64,000 nt of DNA from Comamonadaceae bacterium (GTDB taxonomy: Bacteria; Pseudomonadota; Gammaproteobacteria; Burkholderiales; Burkholderiaceae_C), in assembly GCA_947453965.1 (NCBI GenBank), contig CANGIQ010000001.1, positions 116,060-180,059 of the forward strand, in the 5' to 3' direction. A model generated the notes under the pieces. It had not been told where the DNA came from, did not search any database, and was given only the letters and a program-made list of their open reading frames with translations. Each line of letters starts with the position of its first letter. Within the stretch, counting starts at the first letter, position 1. The position numbers and the translations under genes were made by a program. Of this stretch, positions 24,123-33,379 are shown in pieces.

Positions 24123-24469
24123 AACCCACACTGTATGAAAGCGTTTGGGACGCTATTGCTGACACGCCCCAAGAGGCCGCCAGCATGAAAGCACGATCAA
24201 AACTCATGATGGCCTTGAGTGAGGTCATCAGTACACGTAAGTTGCGCCAAAAAGAAGCGGCTGAATTGTTGGGTGTTACCCAACCTCGTATTTCTGATCT
24301 GATGCGGGGCAAGATCCACTTGTTCTCATTGGACATGTTGATGGACATGGCCAGTACTGCTGGCATGTCGCCCGAAGTGACGGTGTCTCAATCGCGCGTT
24401 AAGCGTACCGTTGCCAGTCGAACTGCCATGAATCCACGTCGTCACGCGACTGGCGTGCTTGCAGCCTGA
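24119..24469 (+). CDS. XRE-family antitoxin, HigA-like
   Basis: A 116-residue DNA-binding antitoxin. The helix-turn-helix KLRQKEAAELLGVTQPRISD lies at about residues 40-60 and is followed by LMRGKIHLFSLDMLMDMASTAG, the usual continuation in HigA/XRE antitoxins paired with Gp49 toxins. A basic 30-residue tail (SRVKRTVASRTAMNPRRHA) is extra. It should neutralise the upstream toxin and repress the shared promoter. Confidence 0.87.
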   Translation: MKPTLYESVWDAIADTPQEAASMKARSKLMMALSEVISTRKLRQKEAAELLGVTQPRISDLMRGKIHLFSLDMLMDMASTAGMSPEVTVSQSRVKRTVASRTAMNPRRHATGVLAA

Positions 24470-24478
24470 TCTCCATAT

Positions 24479-25660
24479 TTAACGCACCGCGCCGCTGGCG
24501 TACAGCGCATCCACTTCTTCGCTGCTGCGCCCCAGCTCTTGCAAGATGGTCCGGGTGTGTTCGCCCAAGTGGGCGGCGAGCGCGGGTGGGGGCATGTCTG
24601 CGCCAGGGAAAATCGCTGCAGCACGCGGTGAGCGCACGCGGCCTACATCGGGGTAGGTGGTGTCGCTCAAGGTGTGGTTGTGCTGGATTTGAGGGTCTTG
24701 GGCCAAATCTTTCTTGTGGTTGACCTTGCCCACCGGAACACCCGCAGCACCCAGGCGAGCCACCAGATCGTGCACCGACTCTTTGAGCACCAGCGGGTCC
24801 AGAATGTCGCGTAACTCGTTGTGGTGATTGCGTCGCAAGATGATGTTCGCAAAGCGCGGGTCTTCTTTGAGGTCGGGCTTGCCCAGCACGCGGCACATGG
24901 CCATGAACTCGTCGTCTTGCGGCGTGATCATGGCGAACCACCCATCGTGGCATTGCCACAGCCGTTGGCTGGCACCAAACTCGGGCGCCGCAGGTGGCTT
25001 GGCATCCAAAAAGCTGTGGTTGTAAAACGCTTCTGGCCAGAGGAACGACACTGCCGCATCGAGCATGGAGAGCTCAATTTTTTGTCCCTCGCCCGTGGTG
25101 GCGCGGGCATGCAGCGCGGCGCACACGGCTTGCGAGGCGGTCAAGGCCGTGATCTTGTCGCACAACAGGGTTTGCAGCAGTTTGGGCTCGCCCGTGGCCA
25201 CATCAGGATGCGCATCGGCAAAGCCAGACACGGCTTGGATGACCGGGTCGTACACGCGGTAGTTGGCAAACGGACCCGAATGGCCAAAGCCCGAAATGGA
25301 CAGGTACACCAAGCGCGGGTTGTAGGCCTTCACAGCCTCGTAGGAAAAGCCCAAACGCGCCAAAGCACCCGGGCGAAAGTTCTCCACCAACACATCGGCC
25401 TTGGCAATCAAGTCGCGCAAGACGCGTGCGCCTTCGGCTTGCTTGACATCAAGCACGATGGAGCGCTTGCCCCGGTTGATGGCAATGAAGAGCCCGGTCA
25501 AATCGCCCACGGCGGGACCAATCACCCGGGTCAGGTCGCCGCCCTGGGTTTCCACCTTGATGACGTCGGCCCCTTGGTCGGCCAAGATGCCTGCGGCCAT
25601 GGGGCCAGAGACCACGGCCGAGAGGTCAACGACTTTGATGCCTTTGAGAGGTGCTTGCAT
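24479..25660 (-). CDS. CaiB/BaiF (class III) CoA transferase
   Basis: Transfers CoA between carboxylic acids. From the ATG at 25660, preceded by GGAG, it has 393 residues; the track start at 25684 is less well placed. Family blocks are LKGIKVVDLSAVVSGPMAAG, the ADVIKVETQGGD loop, VLVENFRPGALARLGF, VYLSISGFGHSGPFAN, and the C-terminal ALAAHLGEHTRTILQELG. It is followed upstream by an acyl-CoA dehydrogenase and a Bug protein on the same strand, suggesting uptake of an acid, CoA activation, then alpha,beta-oxidation. The acid is unknown. Confidence 0.9.
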   Translation of the reverse strand: MQAPLKGIKVVDLSAVVSGPMAAGILADQGADVIKVETQGGDLTRVIGPAVGDLTGLFIAINRGKRSIVLDVKQAEGARVLRDLIAKADVLVENFRPGALARLGFSYEAVKAYNPRLVYLSISGFGHSGPFANYRVYDPVIQAVSGFADAHPDVATGEPKLLQTLLCDKITALTASQAVCAALHARATTGEGQKIELSMLDAAVSFLWPEAFYNHSFLDAKPPAAPEFGASQRLWQCHDGWFAMITPQDDEFMAMCRVLGKPDLKEDPRFANIILRRNHHNELRDILDPLVLKESVHDLVARLGAAGVPVGKVNHKKDLAQDPQIQHNHTLSDTTYPDVGRVRSPRAAAIFPGADMPPPALAAHLGEHTRTILQELGRSSEEVDALYASGAVR

Positions 25661-25691
25661 GACTGTCTCCTGGTGCATCGCCATGTCACGG

Positions 25692-26831
25692 TCACAGGCC
25701 GCGGGCGATGATTTCTTTCATGATTTCGTTGCTGCCGCCGTAAATACGGGCAATGCGCGCATCGACCCACGCGCTGCCAATACCGCTCTCGACCATATAG
25801 CCTTGGCCACCGTGCATTTGTAAAAACTCGTCCAGCAATTTGTTTTGCATTTCCGATGCATTGAGCTTGGCCATGGCGGCGCGCTCGGCGTTGAGCTGGC
25901 CTTGTAGATGCAATTCCAAACAATGATCGACAAAGACCCGCAGCATGGTGGCCTGTGCTTTGGCTTCGGCCAGGCGAAAACGGGTGTTTTGGTAGGAGAA
26001 CACGCTTTGCCCAAAGGCTTTGCGGTCGCGTGTGTAGGCCAGGGTGCGGTCTAAAAAAGTTTCGATCGAGGCAGCGGCGCGAATGGCAATGATCAAGCGC
26101 TCTTGTGCGAGTTGGTGCATCAAGTAGCCAAAGCCCTTGTTTTCTTCGCCGAGTCGGTTTGTCAGGGGCACCCGAACATCTTGAAAAAACAGCTCGGCCG
26201 TGTCTTGGCCTTTGAGACCAATCTTGCGCATCGGTGAGCTGCGCGAAAAGCCAGGCATGCCGTCTTCCACGCACAGCAGCGACATGCCTTTGGCCGCCAA
26301 TTGCGGATCTGTTTTGGCCACCACGATCACCAAGCCCGCATGGATGCCGTTGGAGATGTAGGTTTTTTGGCCATTGAGCACATAGTGGTCACCCTCCACA
26401 CGGGCATGGGTGCGCACGGCTTTGACGTCGCTGCCCGCGTCGGGCTCGGTCATGGCGATGGCGCCAATCAACTCACCGCTGGCCATGCGTGGCAGCCAGC
26501 GTTGCTGCTGGGCCTCGCTGCCGTAGGCCAAGAGGTAGGGCGCTACCACGTCGGAATGCAAGCTAAAGCCGACACCGGTGGCGTTGACCCGGGCCAGCTC
26601 TTCAATCACCACGGCCGAGTGGCCAAAGTCGCCACCGCCGCCGTAGGGCGGGGGCAGGGTGCAGCACAGCAAACCGGCCTCACCGGCTTTGCGCCAAACC
26701 GATTGGGGCACCAAACCTTGTTCTTCCCATTGCGCATGAAATGGCGCAATTTCGCGCTCGACAAAACGGCGCACCTGAACCCGAAATTGCTCGTGGTCTT
26801 CGCGCAGCACGGTGCGGTGTGGGGCTTGCAT
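25692..26831 (-). CDS. Acyl-CoA dehydrogenase
   Basis: FAD-dependent acyl-CoA dehydrogenase of 379 residues. Visible blocks are FVEREIAPFHAQWEEQGLVP, IAMTEPDAGSDVKAV (FAD/substrate binding), GQKTYISNGIHAGLVIVVAKT, AYTRDRKAFGQSVFSYQNT, MHGGQGYMVESG, and the closing IYGGSNEIMKEIIARGL. Its start codon and the stop of the Bug gene overlap by one base, and it lies 31 bp before the CoA transferase start. It probably introduces a double bond into the CoA ester made by that transferase or by the divergent acyl-CoA ligase. Confidence 0.92.
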   Translation of the reverse strand: MQAPHRTVLREDHEQFRVQVRRFVEREIAPFHAQWEEQGLVPQSVWRKAGEAGLLCCTLPPPYGGGGDFGHSAVVIEELARVNATGVGFSLHSDVVAPYLLAYGSEAQQQRWLPRMASGELIGAIAMTEPDAGSDVKAVRTHARVEGDHYVLNGQKTYISNGIHAGLVIVVAKTDPQLAAKGMSLLCVEDGMPGFSRSSPMRKIGLKGQDTAELFFQDVRVPLTNRLGEENKGFGYLMHQLAQERLIIAIRAAASIETFLDRTLAYTRDRKAFGQSVFSYQNTRFRLAEAKAQATMLRVFVDHCLELHLQGQLNAERAAMAKLNASEMQNKLLDEFLQMHGGQGYMVESGIGSAWVDARIARIYGGSNEIMKEIIARGL

Positions 26832-27841
26832 TAGTTTTGATCCACCTTGATGTTGGCAGCTTTGATGGCGCGGTCAAAGATTTCACCGTCAATCCGTATG
26901 CCTGCGGCCAGCTCTTCGGGCGTGCTGCCTACGGGCTCTTGGCCGAACTCGACCATGCGTGGTTTCAAGTCTTCCGAATGCAAGGCCTTGGCAATGCCAG
27001 CCGAGAGTTTGCGCGTGATTTCTTTCGGTGTGTTGGCCGGGGCCAGCACCTGGAAAAAGCCCACAGGCTCGAAACCCTTGTAACCTTGTTCAAGAAACGT
27101 AGGCACGCTAGGCAGCGCCGCCACCCGCTGGGTACCGCTGATGGCAAGGAGTTTGACTTTGCCCGCCAGCAACAGGGGCCGCACGGTGCCGGTGTCTAAA
27201 AACGCAGCTGTGATCTGGCCACCCAAGAGGTCGGTGACGATGGGCGCTGCACCTCTGAAGGCCACATGGACCAGGTCGAGCTTGGCGCTCATGTTCAAGG
27301 TTTCGCCAAAGATGTGGGCCGAAGTACCTTGCCCAAATGAGCCATAGCTGCATTTGCCCGGGTTCTTGCGCACGTACTGGATGAACTCTTGCAAGTTGTT
27401 GGCTGGGAACTGGGGGGGCACTGTCAAGGCAATGGCCGAGCGGGAGATGATGGACACCGGTTCAAAATCATTCACGATGTCAAACGGCAGTTTGGCGTAC
27501 AGCGATTTGGCGTAAATGATGGAGGAGATCGTCAAGCCAATCGTGTAGCCATCGGGTGGCGACTTGGCCACGGCGGTGATGCCAATCCAGCCTGCTGCGC
27601 CTGGGCGGTTGTCAACCACCACGGGTTGGCCCCAGTACTCGGTGAACTTTTGGCCAATGCTGCGCGCGAAGATGTCGCTGGTGCCACCGGGCGTGAAGGG
27701 CACGATGATTTTGATGGGGCGGCTGGGGAAGTTGGCCTCGTTTTGCGCCCAGCTCTGGGTCGTGGCGAACGGCGTGCTGATGGCCGTGGCCATCAGGCTC
27801 AGTGCATGGCGGCGTTTCACGCCTTTTGAGGTGTCTGGCAT
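26831..27841 (-). CDS. Bug-family periplasmic binding protein (CoA module)
   Basis: Bug receptor of 336 residues from the ATG at 27841 (GGAGA ribosome site). The track ORF runs on to 28468, but those first 209 residues are antisense to the acyl-CoA ligase and have no signal character. The signal is KRRHALSLMATAIS...SWAQ. Motifs are RPIKIIVPFTPGGTSDIFA, VVVDNRPGAAGWIG and KSPPDGYTIGL. It is the first gene of the leftward transferase/dehydrogenase unit, divergent from the acyl-CoA ligase across a 240-bp gap with no other gene. Confidence 0.9.
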   Translation of the reverse strand: MPDTSKGVKRRHALSLMATAISTPFATTQSWAQNEANFPSRPIKIIVPFTPGGTSDIFARSIGQKFTEYWGQPVVVDNRPGAAGWIGITAVAKSPPDGYTIGLTISSIIYAKSLYAKLPFDIVNDFEPVSIISRSAIALTVPPQFPANNLQEFIQYVRKNPGKCSYGSFGQGTSAHIFGETLNMSAKLDLVHVAFRGAAPIVTDLLGGQITAAFLDTGTVRPLLLAGKVKLLAISGTQRVAALPSVPTFLEQGYKGFEPVGFFQVLAPANTPKEITRKLSAGIAKALHSEDLKPRMVEFGQEPVGSTPEELAAGIRIDGEIFDRAIKAANIKVDQN

Positions 27842-28081
27842 GCATGTCTCCTTGTGCAAACTCATGCTGTGTGTGCATGGTGCGGGTGAGGCCGCAGGCT
27901 CACAATGGCAAGAAACTTCATTTTGATTGGCAAAAAAACAGGGGCGCGCTGCATTAGGGAATTCACTAGGAAGTTTCAGAGGACGTACGAAATTGCCAAT
28001 GCTTTTTGATGGTTTCAGCCATTGAGAAGGACGGGCCTTGTTTCTAAGCTGTGACGCATCATGTGAAGGGATGCCACAGCT

Positions 28082-29587
28082 GTGTACTTGACCCAAGGAT
28101 TGCATCGCGCTGTACAGCGCCACCCGCAAGAAATTGCGTTGGTTCATCTCGACGAGCAGGGCGAGCGGCGCTGGACCTTTGCCCAATTGTTCGACGAAGT
28201 CGGCCGTCAAGCGGCAGCCCTGCAAGGGCGCGGCGTACGCGCTGGCGATCGGGTGGCTTTGCTGTCGGGCAACTCGGACGCCTTGATCATGGCCATTCTG
28301 GCCTGTTGGTGGCTGGGGGCGGTGGCTTGCCCTTTGAATATCCGCTGGAACAAAAGCGAGTTGGCCTACGCCTTGAACGACAGCGATGCGGTGCTGCTCT
28401 TGCACCATGCCGATTTGCCGTTCACACCAGAACACACGCCCCATCTGAGCTTTTCCAACTTGGCACACGAAGCCCAGGGCCTGACGCCGTTACCAGACAC
28501 CCGCACCGGCGGCGAACACTTGGCGGCCTTGCTCTATACCGGCGGCACCACAGGCCGCTCCAAAGGCGTGATGCTCAGTCATGCCAATTTTTGGAGCGCC
28601 TCAATGACGCGCGGTGCCGAGCTCAACAACGCGCCCGATTCGGTGTCGTTGTTGGTGGCGCCGCTGTTCCATGTGGCCGGCTTGGGGCGCATGGTAGGAC
28701 AGCTCATTGTGGGTGGCCGTTGGGTCACCATGGCGCAGTTCCGAACCCCTGCGGTGTTGGATGCGATTGCGCGCTTGCACATCCACGACATCATTGTGGT
28801 GCCCAGCATGTTGCAGTCTTTGTTGGATGACCCAGGCTTTGATGCCGCGCAACTGCAGTCACTCAACCGCATTGCCTTTGGCGCGGCGCCCATGCCGCCC
28901 GATTTGCTGGACCGTGCCTTGGCCGCTTGGCCACAGGCCGAGTTTTTCCAGGCCTATGGACTCACAGAAACTGCGGGCGCTGTGTGCATCAACTTGCCTG
29001 CCAACCATTTGCCGCAAGCGCGTGGCCAAGGCCTGCTGACCTCGGTTGGGCGTGCGGGGTTGGGTGCTGAAATCAAAATTGTGGACGAGCAACACCAAGA
29101 AGTGCCGCGCGGTGAGGTGGGCGAAATTGTGGTGCGAGGCCCCATGGTCATGCAGGGTTACTGGAAGCAGCCCGAGGCCACCGCCTTGGCATTTCGCGAC
29201 GGCTGGTTTTGCACCGGCGACGCAGGGCGCATGCGCGAGGACGGTTACCTGTTCATCGTCGATCGCTTGAAAGACATGATCATCTCGGGCGGTGAGAACG
29301 TGTACTGCTCCGAAGTGGAAACCGTCTTGCGCAGCCATCCGCAGGTGGCACAAGCCGCCATCGTGGGGGTGCCCAGCGTGAAATGGGGCGAGGCGGTGCA
29401 TGCGTTTGTGGTGTTGCAGCCAAGCAGCCCAGCGGGTGACGCCTTGAGTGCCGAGCTGAAAGACTTTTGCCAGCAGAGCTTGGCAGGCTACAAATGCCCG
29501 CGCAGCTTCAGCTTTGTGGCCGAACTACCTTTGTCGGCAGCAGGCAAGATTTTGAAAAACGTGTTGCGAGAGCAGGTGCGTGCATGA
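28082..29587 (+). CDS. AMP-forming acyl-CoA ligase
   Basis: Activates a carboxylic acid to its CoA ester through an acyl-adenylate. The 501-residue protein starts at a GTG. It carries the P-loop-like LLYTGGTTGRSKGVMLSHAN, FQAYGLTETAGAV, FCTGDAGRMREDGYLFIVDR, the hinge RLKDMIISGGENVYCSEVE, and the catalytic lysine in LSAAGKILKNVLRE. The sequence is of the fatty/aryl-acid ligase type. It heads a long rightward gene set, divergent from the CoA-transferase unit, and is followed by a Bug binding protein. Confidence 0.92.
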   Translation: MYLTQGLHRAVQRHPQEIALVHLDEQGERRWTFAQLFDEVGRQAAALQGRGVRAGDRVALLSGNSDALIMAILACWWLGAVACPLNIRWNKSELAYALNDSDAVLLLHHADLPFTPEHTPHLSFSNLAHEAQGLTPLPDTRTGGEHLAALLYTGGTTGRSKGVMLSHANFWSASMTRGAELNNAPDSVSLLVAPLFHVAGLGRMVGQLIVGGRWVTMAQFRTPAVLDAIARLHIHDIIVVPSMLQSLLDDPGFDAAQLQSLNRIAFGAAPMPPDLLDRALAAWPQAEFFQAYGLTETAGAVCINLPANHLPQARGQGLLTSVGRAGLGAEIKIVDEQHQEVPRGEVGEIVVRGPMVMQGYWKQPEATALAFRDGWFCTGDAGRMREDGYLFIVDRLKDMIISGGENVYCSEVETVLRSHPQVAQAAIVGVPSVKWGEAVHAFVVLQPSSPAGDALSAELKDFCQQSLAGYKCPRSFSFVAELPLSAAGKILKNVLREQVRA

Positions 29588-29625
29588 AGCCCGCAAAACT
29601 AAATATCCCCTTGAAGGAGTCACAG

Positions 29626-30615
29626 ATGACTATGCGCATGGTTCAACTCAAACGCCGAATCTTCGCTGCGGGTTTGCTCGCTGTTGCATCGCTGGCTTGG
29701 CACGCGCCCAGCGCCGTGGCGGCCGATGTGTTTCCGTCCAAACCGATTTCGCTCATCTTGCCGTTCCCACCGGGTGGCTCTGTGGACCCTATTTTCCGCA
29801 CCTTTGCCGAAGCCGCCACACGCGAGCTGGGACAACCCGTGGTGTTGATGCACCGCGCGGGCGCGGGGGGCATCACGGGTACGGCAGCACTGGCCACCAT
29901 GGGAGACGCCGATGGGTACACGGTGGCCGTGATGCACAACTCGGTCATCCGTGCGCCCTTGGTGCAAAAGGTGAACTTCGACCCCTTGCGTGACTTCACC
30001 TATGTGGCTGGTTTGTTTGGCCTGGCCACCGGCATCTCGGTGGCCGCTGATGCACCTTGGAAGAACATGCAAGAGCTGTTGGATGACGCCAAAAAGCGCC
30101 CAGGCATGATCAGCTGGGGCAATATTGGCGCCATCAGCATCAACCGAATTTATGCCGAACGTCTGGCCAAGCAGGCGGGAGTGCAATTCAATATGGTGCC
30201 GTTCAAAGGGGGTGGTGAAGCCTTCACCGCCTTGATTGGCCGCCACTTGGATGTGTATGGCGATCCAGGCTTTGGTGGCCAAGTCCAGGGCGGTAAGGTG
30301 AAGTTACTAGCGACCATCACCAGCGAGCGGCTCAAACGTTACCCGCAGGTGCCCACGTTGAAAGAGCTCGGTTATGACTTGGTGATTCAATCGCCCATGG
30401 GCTTGGTGACGCCTAAAAACCTGGACCCCAAAATTGCAGCCCGCCTGAGCGCGGCGTTTCAAAAAGCATCGAACGATCCAGCCTATTTGAACCAACTGCA
30501 ATTGTTTGACATGCAGCCCAACTGGACCAGTGGCGAGGCCTATGCCGCCTACGCCCGTGCCCAGTACGCCCGCGAAGCGGCCATGTTGAACGAAATTGGT
30601 TTCAAACCAGAGTAA
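29626..30615 (+). CDS. Bug-family periplasmic binding protein (after acyl-CoA ligase)
   Basis: A 329-residue Bug receptor starting at 29626, with AAGGAG ten bases upstream. The track ORF begins earlier, inside the ligase gene. A signal peptide ends at APSAVAAD. Motifs are SKPISLILPFPPGGSVDPIF, VVLMHRAGAGGITGT, MGDADGYTVAVMHN and VPFKGGGEAFTALIG. The HRAGAGG loop replaces the usual ENRPGG, so the ligand pocket differs from its paralogues here. Probably co-transcribed with the ligase. Confidence 0.9.
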   Translation: MTMRMVQLKRRIFAAGLLAVASLAWHAPSAVAADVFPSKPISLILPFPPGGSVDPIFRTFAEAATRELGQPVVLMHRAGAGGITGTAALATMGDADGYTVAVMHNSVIRAPLVQKVNFDPLRDFTYVAGLFGLATGISVAADAPWKNMQELLDDAKKRPGMISWGNIGAISINRIYAERLAKQAGVQFNMVPFKGGGEAFTALIGRHLDVYGDPGFGGQVQGGKVKLLATITSERLKRYPQVPTLKELGYDLVIQSPMGLVTPKNLDPKIAARLSAAFQKASNDPAYLNQLQLFDMQPNWTSGEAYAAYARAQYAREAAMLNEIGFKPE

Positions 30616-30722
30616 CGCCTTGAGCACACGATGCGCCCAAGCGACAGCTGTTTTTTTAGATGTGAAGTAAGGTAGAAATTCTCTGCCCATTGGAGGCCGC
30701 TTTCATCCCGCTGCCTGATGCC

Positions 30723-31793
30723 ATGACCGACACCACACCACCGCGAGACCGGCTCGAAAAGCCCATCCTCGAATATCCGTTTGACAAAGCCCCCGAGGTG
30801 GGCGAGGTGGTGGAGGTGGCGCCTGGCGTGGTGTGGATGCGCATGCCCTTGCCCATTGCCCTGAACCACATCAATGTGTGGGGCATTGAGGACGACAACG
30901 GCTGGGCCATTGTGGACACGGGTATGCAGACCGAGGCCAACCTGAATGCGTGGCGACAAATTTTTGCCAACGCCACCGAACAACGGCCGCTGACCCGTAT
31001 TTTTGTCACCCATATGCATCCTGACCACGTGGGCATTGCGGGCTGGTTGACGCGTAAATTCAAATGCCGTTTGTGGATGACGCGTTTAGAGTACTTGAAT
31101 TGCCGTGTGTTAGCGGCCGACTCGGGCCGCCAAGCGCCCGAAGATGCGTTGGCGTTTTATCACCGCGCGGGCTGGTCAGACGGTGCGATTGAAAACTACC
31201 AAGCGCGCTTTGGTAATTTCGGCAAATACATCCATGCCTTGCCTGAGAGCTACCGCCGCATCAAAGACGGCGAGCAAATTCAAATTGGCCAACACAGCTG
31301 GCGTGTGATTGTGGGCACCGGGCATTCACCCGAACACGCCTGCTTGTACTGCGAAGAGCTCAAGCTCTTGATTTCTGGCGATCAGGTGTTGCCACGCATC
31401 TCGTCCAACGTGTCGGTCCATCCCACGGAACCCGATGCCAACCCGATGCAAGAGTGGCTCGAATCCTTGGCCAAGCTCAAGCGCGAAGTGCCGGACGATG
31501 TGCTGGTGCTGCCTTCGCACAACGAATGTTTCCGTGGCTTGCATGCCCGACTCGATTATTTGGCCGTGGCCCAAGAGCGCACGCTGGAGCGCTTGCGCAA
31601 AACCTTGAAAGAACCGAAGCGGGTGGTCGATGTGTTCACCACCTTGTTTGGTCGCAGCATCGACGAAACCGATGCGGGCTTGCTCAACCTAGCCACGGGC
31701 GAGAGTTTGGCGTGCCTCAATTACCTGATGCACCGCGGCGCGGTGACGCGCACCTTCGATGACGCAGGCGTTGCCATTTACCAAGCAGTTTGA
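30723..31793 (+). CDS. Metallo-beta-lactamase-fold hydrolase
   Basis: A 356-residue zinc-dependent hydrolase. The signature THMHPDHVGIAGWL, the third ligand in VGTGHSPEHACLYC and the Asp in LLISGDQVLPRISSN are present, followed by a helical C-terminal region (residues 270-356) as in a glyoxalase-II-like/LACTB2-like subgroup. The start could be the TTG at 30690; I prefer the ATG at 30723 because the extra residues do not match the fold. It sits between a Bug gene and a short-chain dehydrogenase on the same strand, consistent with thioester or lactone hydrolysis in this CoA module. Confidence 0.82.
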   Translation: MTDTTPPRDRLEKPILEYPFDKAPEVGEVVEVAPGVVWMRMPLPIALNHINVWGIEDDNGWAIVDTGMQTEANLNAWRQIFANATEQRPLTRIFVTHMHPDHVGIAGWLTRKFKCRLWMTRLEYLNCRVLAADSGRQAPEDALAFYHRAGWSDGAIENYQARFGNFGKYIHALPESYRRIKDGEQIQIGQHSWRVIVGTGHSPEHACLYCEELKLLISGDQVLPRISSNVSVHPTEPDANPMQEWLESLAKLKREVPDDVLVLPSHNECFRGLHARLDYLAVAQERTLERLRKTLKEPKRVVDVFTTLFGRSIDETDAGLLNLATGESLACLNYLMHRGAVTRTFDDAGVAIYQAV

Positions 31794-31832
31794 ACGTTGA
31801 TGTCATCCTCTCCACCACCGACAAGGACTTCT

Positions 31833-32579
31833 ATGCCTCAGGTTCAATCGCAACTCCCTGTGTACAACTTTGAGCACCAAGTTGCCGTGGTTACAGGCGG
31901 GCTGAGCGGCATTGGCGCCGCCATTGCCGCCAGGTTGCAGCAATGCGGTGCGCAGGTGGTGGTGTGGGATCTGAATGCATCGGCCAAGCCTGGCGATGCA
32001 CGCACCATGAAGGTCGATGTCACCAACGAGGCCTCGGTGGCGCAAGCGCTGGCCGACACCGTGTCGCACTTGGGTCGCGTTGACTTTTTGATCAACAGCG
32101 CAGGCTGGGCCGGGCCTACCATGCCCCTGGATGAGTTCACGCTTGAGGTGTGGAACCGGGTGTTGAATGTCAACCTCAATGGGGTGTTCTTGACCTGTCG
32201 TGCGGTCACGCCTGTGATGCGCAGCCAAGGCTTTGGCCGGATTGTGAACATCGCTTCGTTGGCAGGCAAAGAGGGCACACCCAATGCCTCGGCCTACAGT
32301 GCGGCCAAGGCGGGCGTGTTGGCGATGACCAAGTCTTTGGGCAAAGAGCTGGCCACCCACGGCGTGCGTGTGAACGCGATTGCACCGGCGGCGATTGACA
32401 CACCGTTGTTGGCGCAAATGTCGCCCGAGCATGTGCAGATCATGGTCAAAAAAAGCCCGCAGCAGCGTTTGGGAACGGTGTCGGAGGTGAGTGAAATGAC
32501 AATGTGGTTGTGCAGCGATGCCTGCAGTTTTCACTCTGGCGCCGTGTTTGATTTGTCGGGCGGGCGCGCCACCTATTGA
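31833..32579 (+). CDS. Short-chain dehydrogenase/reductase
   Basis: A 248-residue SDR-family NAD(P) oxidoreductase. The start at 31833 has AAGGA seven bases upstream; the track start at 31797 does not. Motifs are the cofactor loop TGGLSGIGAAIAA, the NSAGWAG strand, and the catalytic SAYSAAKAGV (YxxxK). PAAIDTPLL follows the active site as in 3-oxoacyl reductases. Precedes a second, unrelated-looking SDR by 46 bp. Substrate unknown. Confidence 0.88.
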   Translation: MPQVQSQLPVYNFEHQVAVVTGGLSGIGAAIAARLQQCGAQVVVWDLNASAKPGDARTMKVDVTNEASVAQALADTVSHLGRVDFLINSAGWAGPTMPLDEFTLEVWNRVLNVNLNGVFLTCRAVTPVMRSQGFGRIVNIASLAGKEGTPNASAYSAAKAGVLAMTKSLGKELATHGVRVNAIAPAAIDTPLLAQMSPEHVQIMVKKSPQQRLGTVSEVSEMTMWLCSDACSFHSGAVFDLSGGRATY

Positions 32580-32625
32580 ATGTGTGGATGTTGATGCCTG
32601 TTAATTTTTCAATGAAAGTCTTTGT

Positions 32626-33348
32626 ATGAGTCAATCAACGCGCCGTGTCTTGGTCACGGGTGCCACCAGCGGCATCGGCTATGCCATTGCTCAGGCCTTT
32701 GCAGCAGACGGTGCCACCGTGACCGCCACAGGCGCCACAGCCTCCGAAGTGGCACGTGCCCAAGAGGCATCCACTGCTGCCCATTTGGATTTTCAAATCC
32801 TCGATGTGCGTGATGATGCCGCGGTCAAACAACTGGTCACGGCCATGGGCGCTTTGGATGTGGTGGTCAATTGCGCGGGCATCATCCAACGCCAAGTGGA
32901 ACTGGAGCCCGAAGCCTTTGCGCGCACCATTGACATCAACCTCAACGGCACCATGCGTGTGTGCGCTGCGGCGCGTGAAGGCTTGAAGTCGCGTGGCGGC
33001 TGCATTGTGAACACCGCGTCCATGCTGAGCTTTTTTGGCGGCGGCTTGGTGCCGGGCTACAGCGCCAGCAAAGGCGGAGTGGCGCAGCTGACCAAATCAC
33101 TCGCGATTGCCTATGCCGATGACGGCATTCGCGTCAACGCCGTAGCGCCTGGCTGGATTGCCACACCGCTCACACAAGCTTTGCAAGATGACCCCGCGCG
33201 TGCCGCGCCGATTCTGGCGCGCACGCCCATGAAACGCTGGGGTACGCCTGACGATATTGCGGGCCCCGTGTTGTTTTTGGCCAGCCCCCAAGCGCGCTTT
33301 GTCACAGGCGTTGTGTTGCCTGTGGACGGCGGCTATTTGATTGCTTAG
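32626..33348 (+). CDS. Short-chain dehydrogenase/reductase (second copy type)
   Basis: SDR protein of 240 residues with LVTGATSGIGYAIAQAF at the N-terminus, VVNCAGIIQRQVEL, and the active site [10 protein letters not shown]. The C-terminal FVTGVVLPVDGGYLIA is typical of FabG-like and gluconate-5-dehydrogenase-like SDRs. It is distinct in sequence from the SDR just before it, so the pair is not a recent duplication. It leads into the cupin dioxygenase gene 31 bp downstream. Confidence 0.88.
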   Translation: MSQSTRRVLVTGATSGIGYAIAQAFAADGATVTATGATASEVARAQEASTAAHLDFQILDVRDDAAVKQLVTAMGALDVVVNCAGIIQRQVELEPEAFARTIDINLNGTMRVCAAAREGLKSRGGCIVNTASMLSFFGGGLVPGYSASKGGVAQLTKSLAIAYADDGIRVNAVAPGWIATPLTQALQDDPARAAPILARTPMKRWGTPDDIAGPVLFLASPQARFVTGVVLPVDGGYLIA

Positions 33349-33379
33349 ACGATTGCTTAACTCTTCAAGGAAGACATCC

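Noticed and set aside
27912-27977. GAAACTTC/GAAGTTTC inverted repeat in the ligase/Bug gap
   Set aside because: The arms are 50 bp apart, too far for a normal operator or hairpin, and may be chance.
27842-28468. N-terminal extension of the Bug ORF to 28468
   Set aside because: It lies antisense to the acyl-CoA ligase and lacks a signal peptide, whereas the ATG at 27841 has a ribosome site and signal.
30616-30689. Possible terminator near CAGCTGTTTTTTT
   Set aside because: The T-run is preceded only by a six-base self-complementary sequence, with no stable stem.
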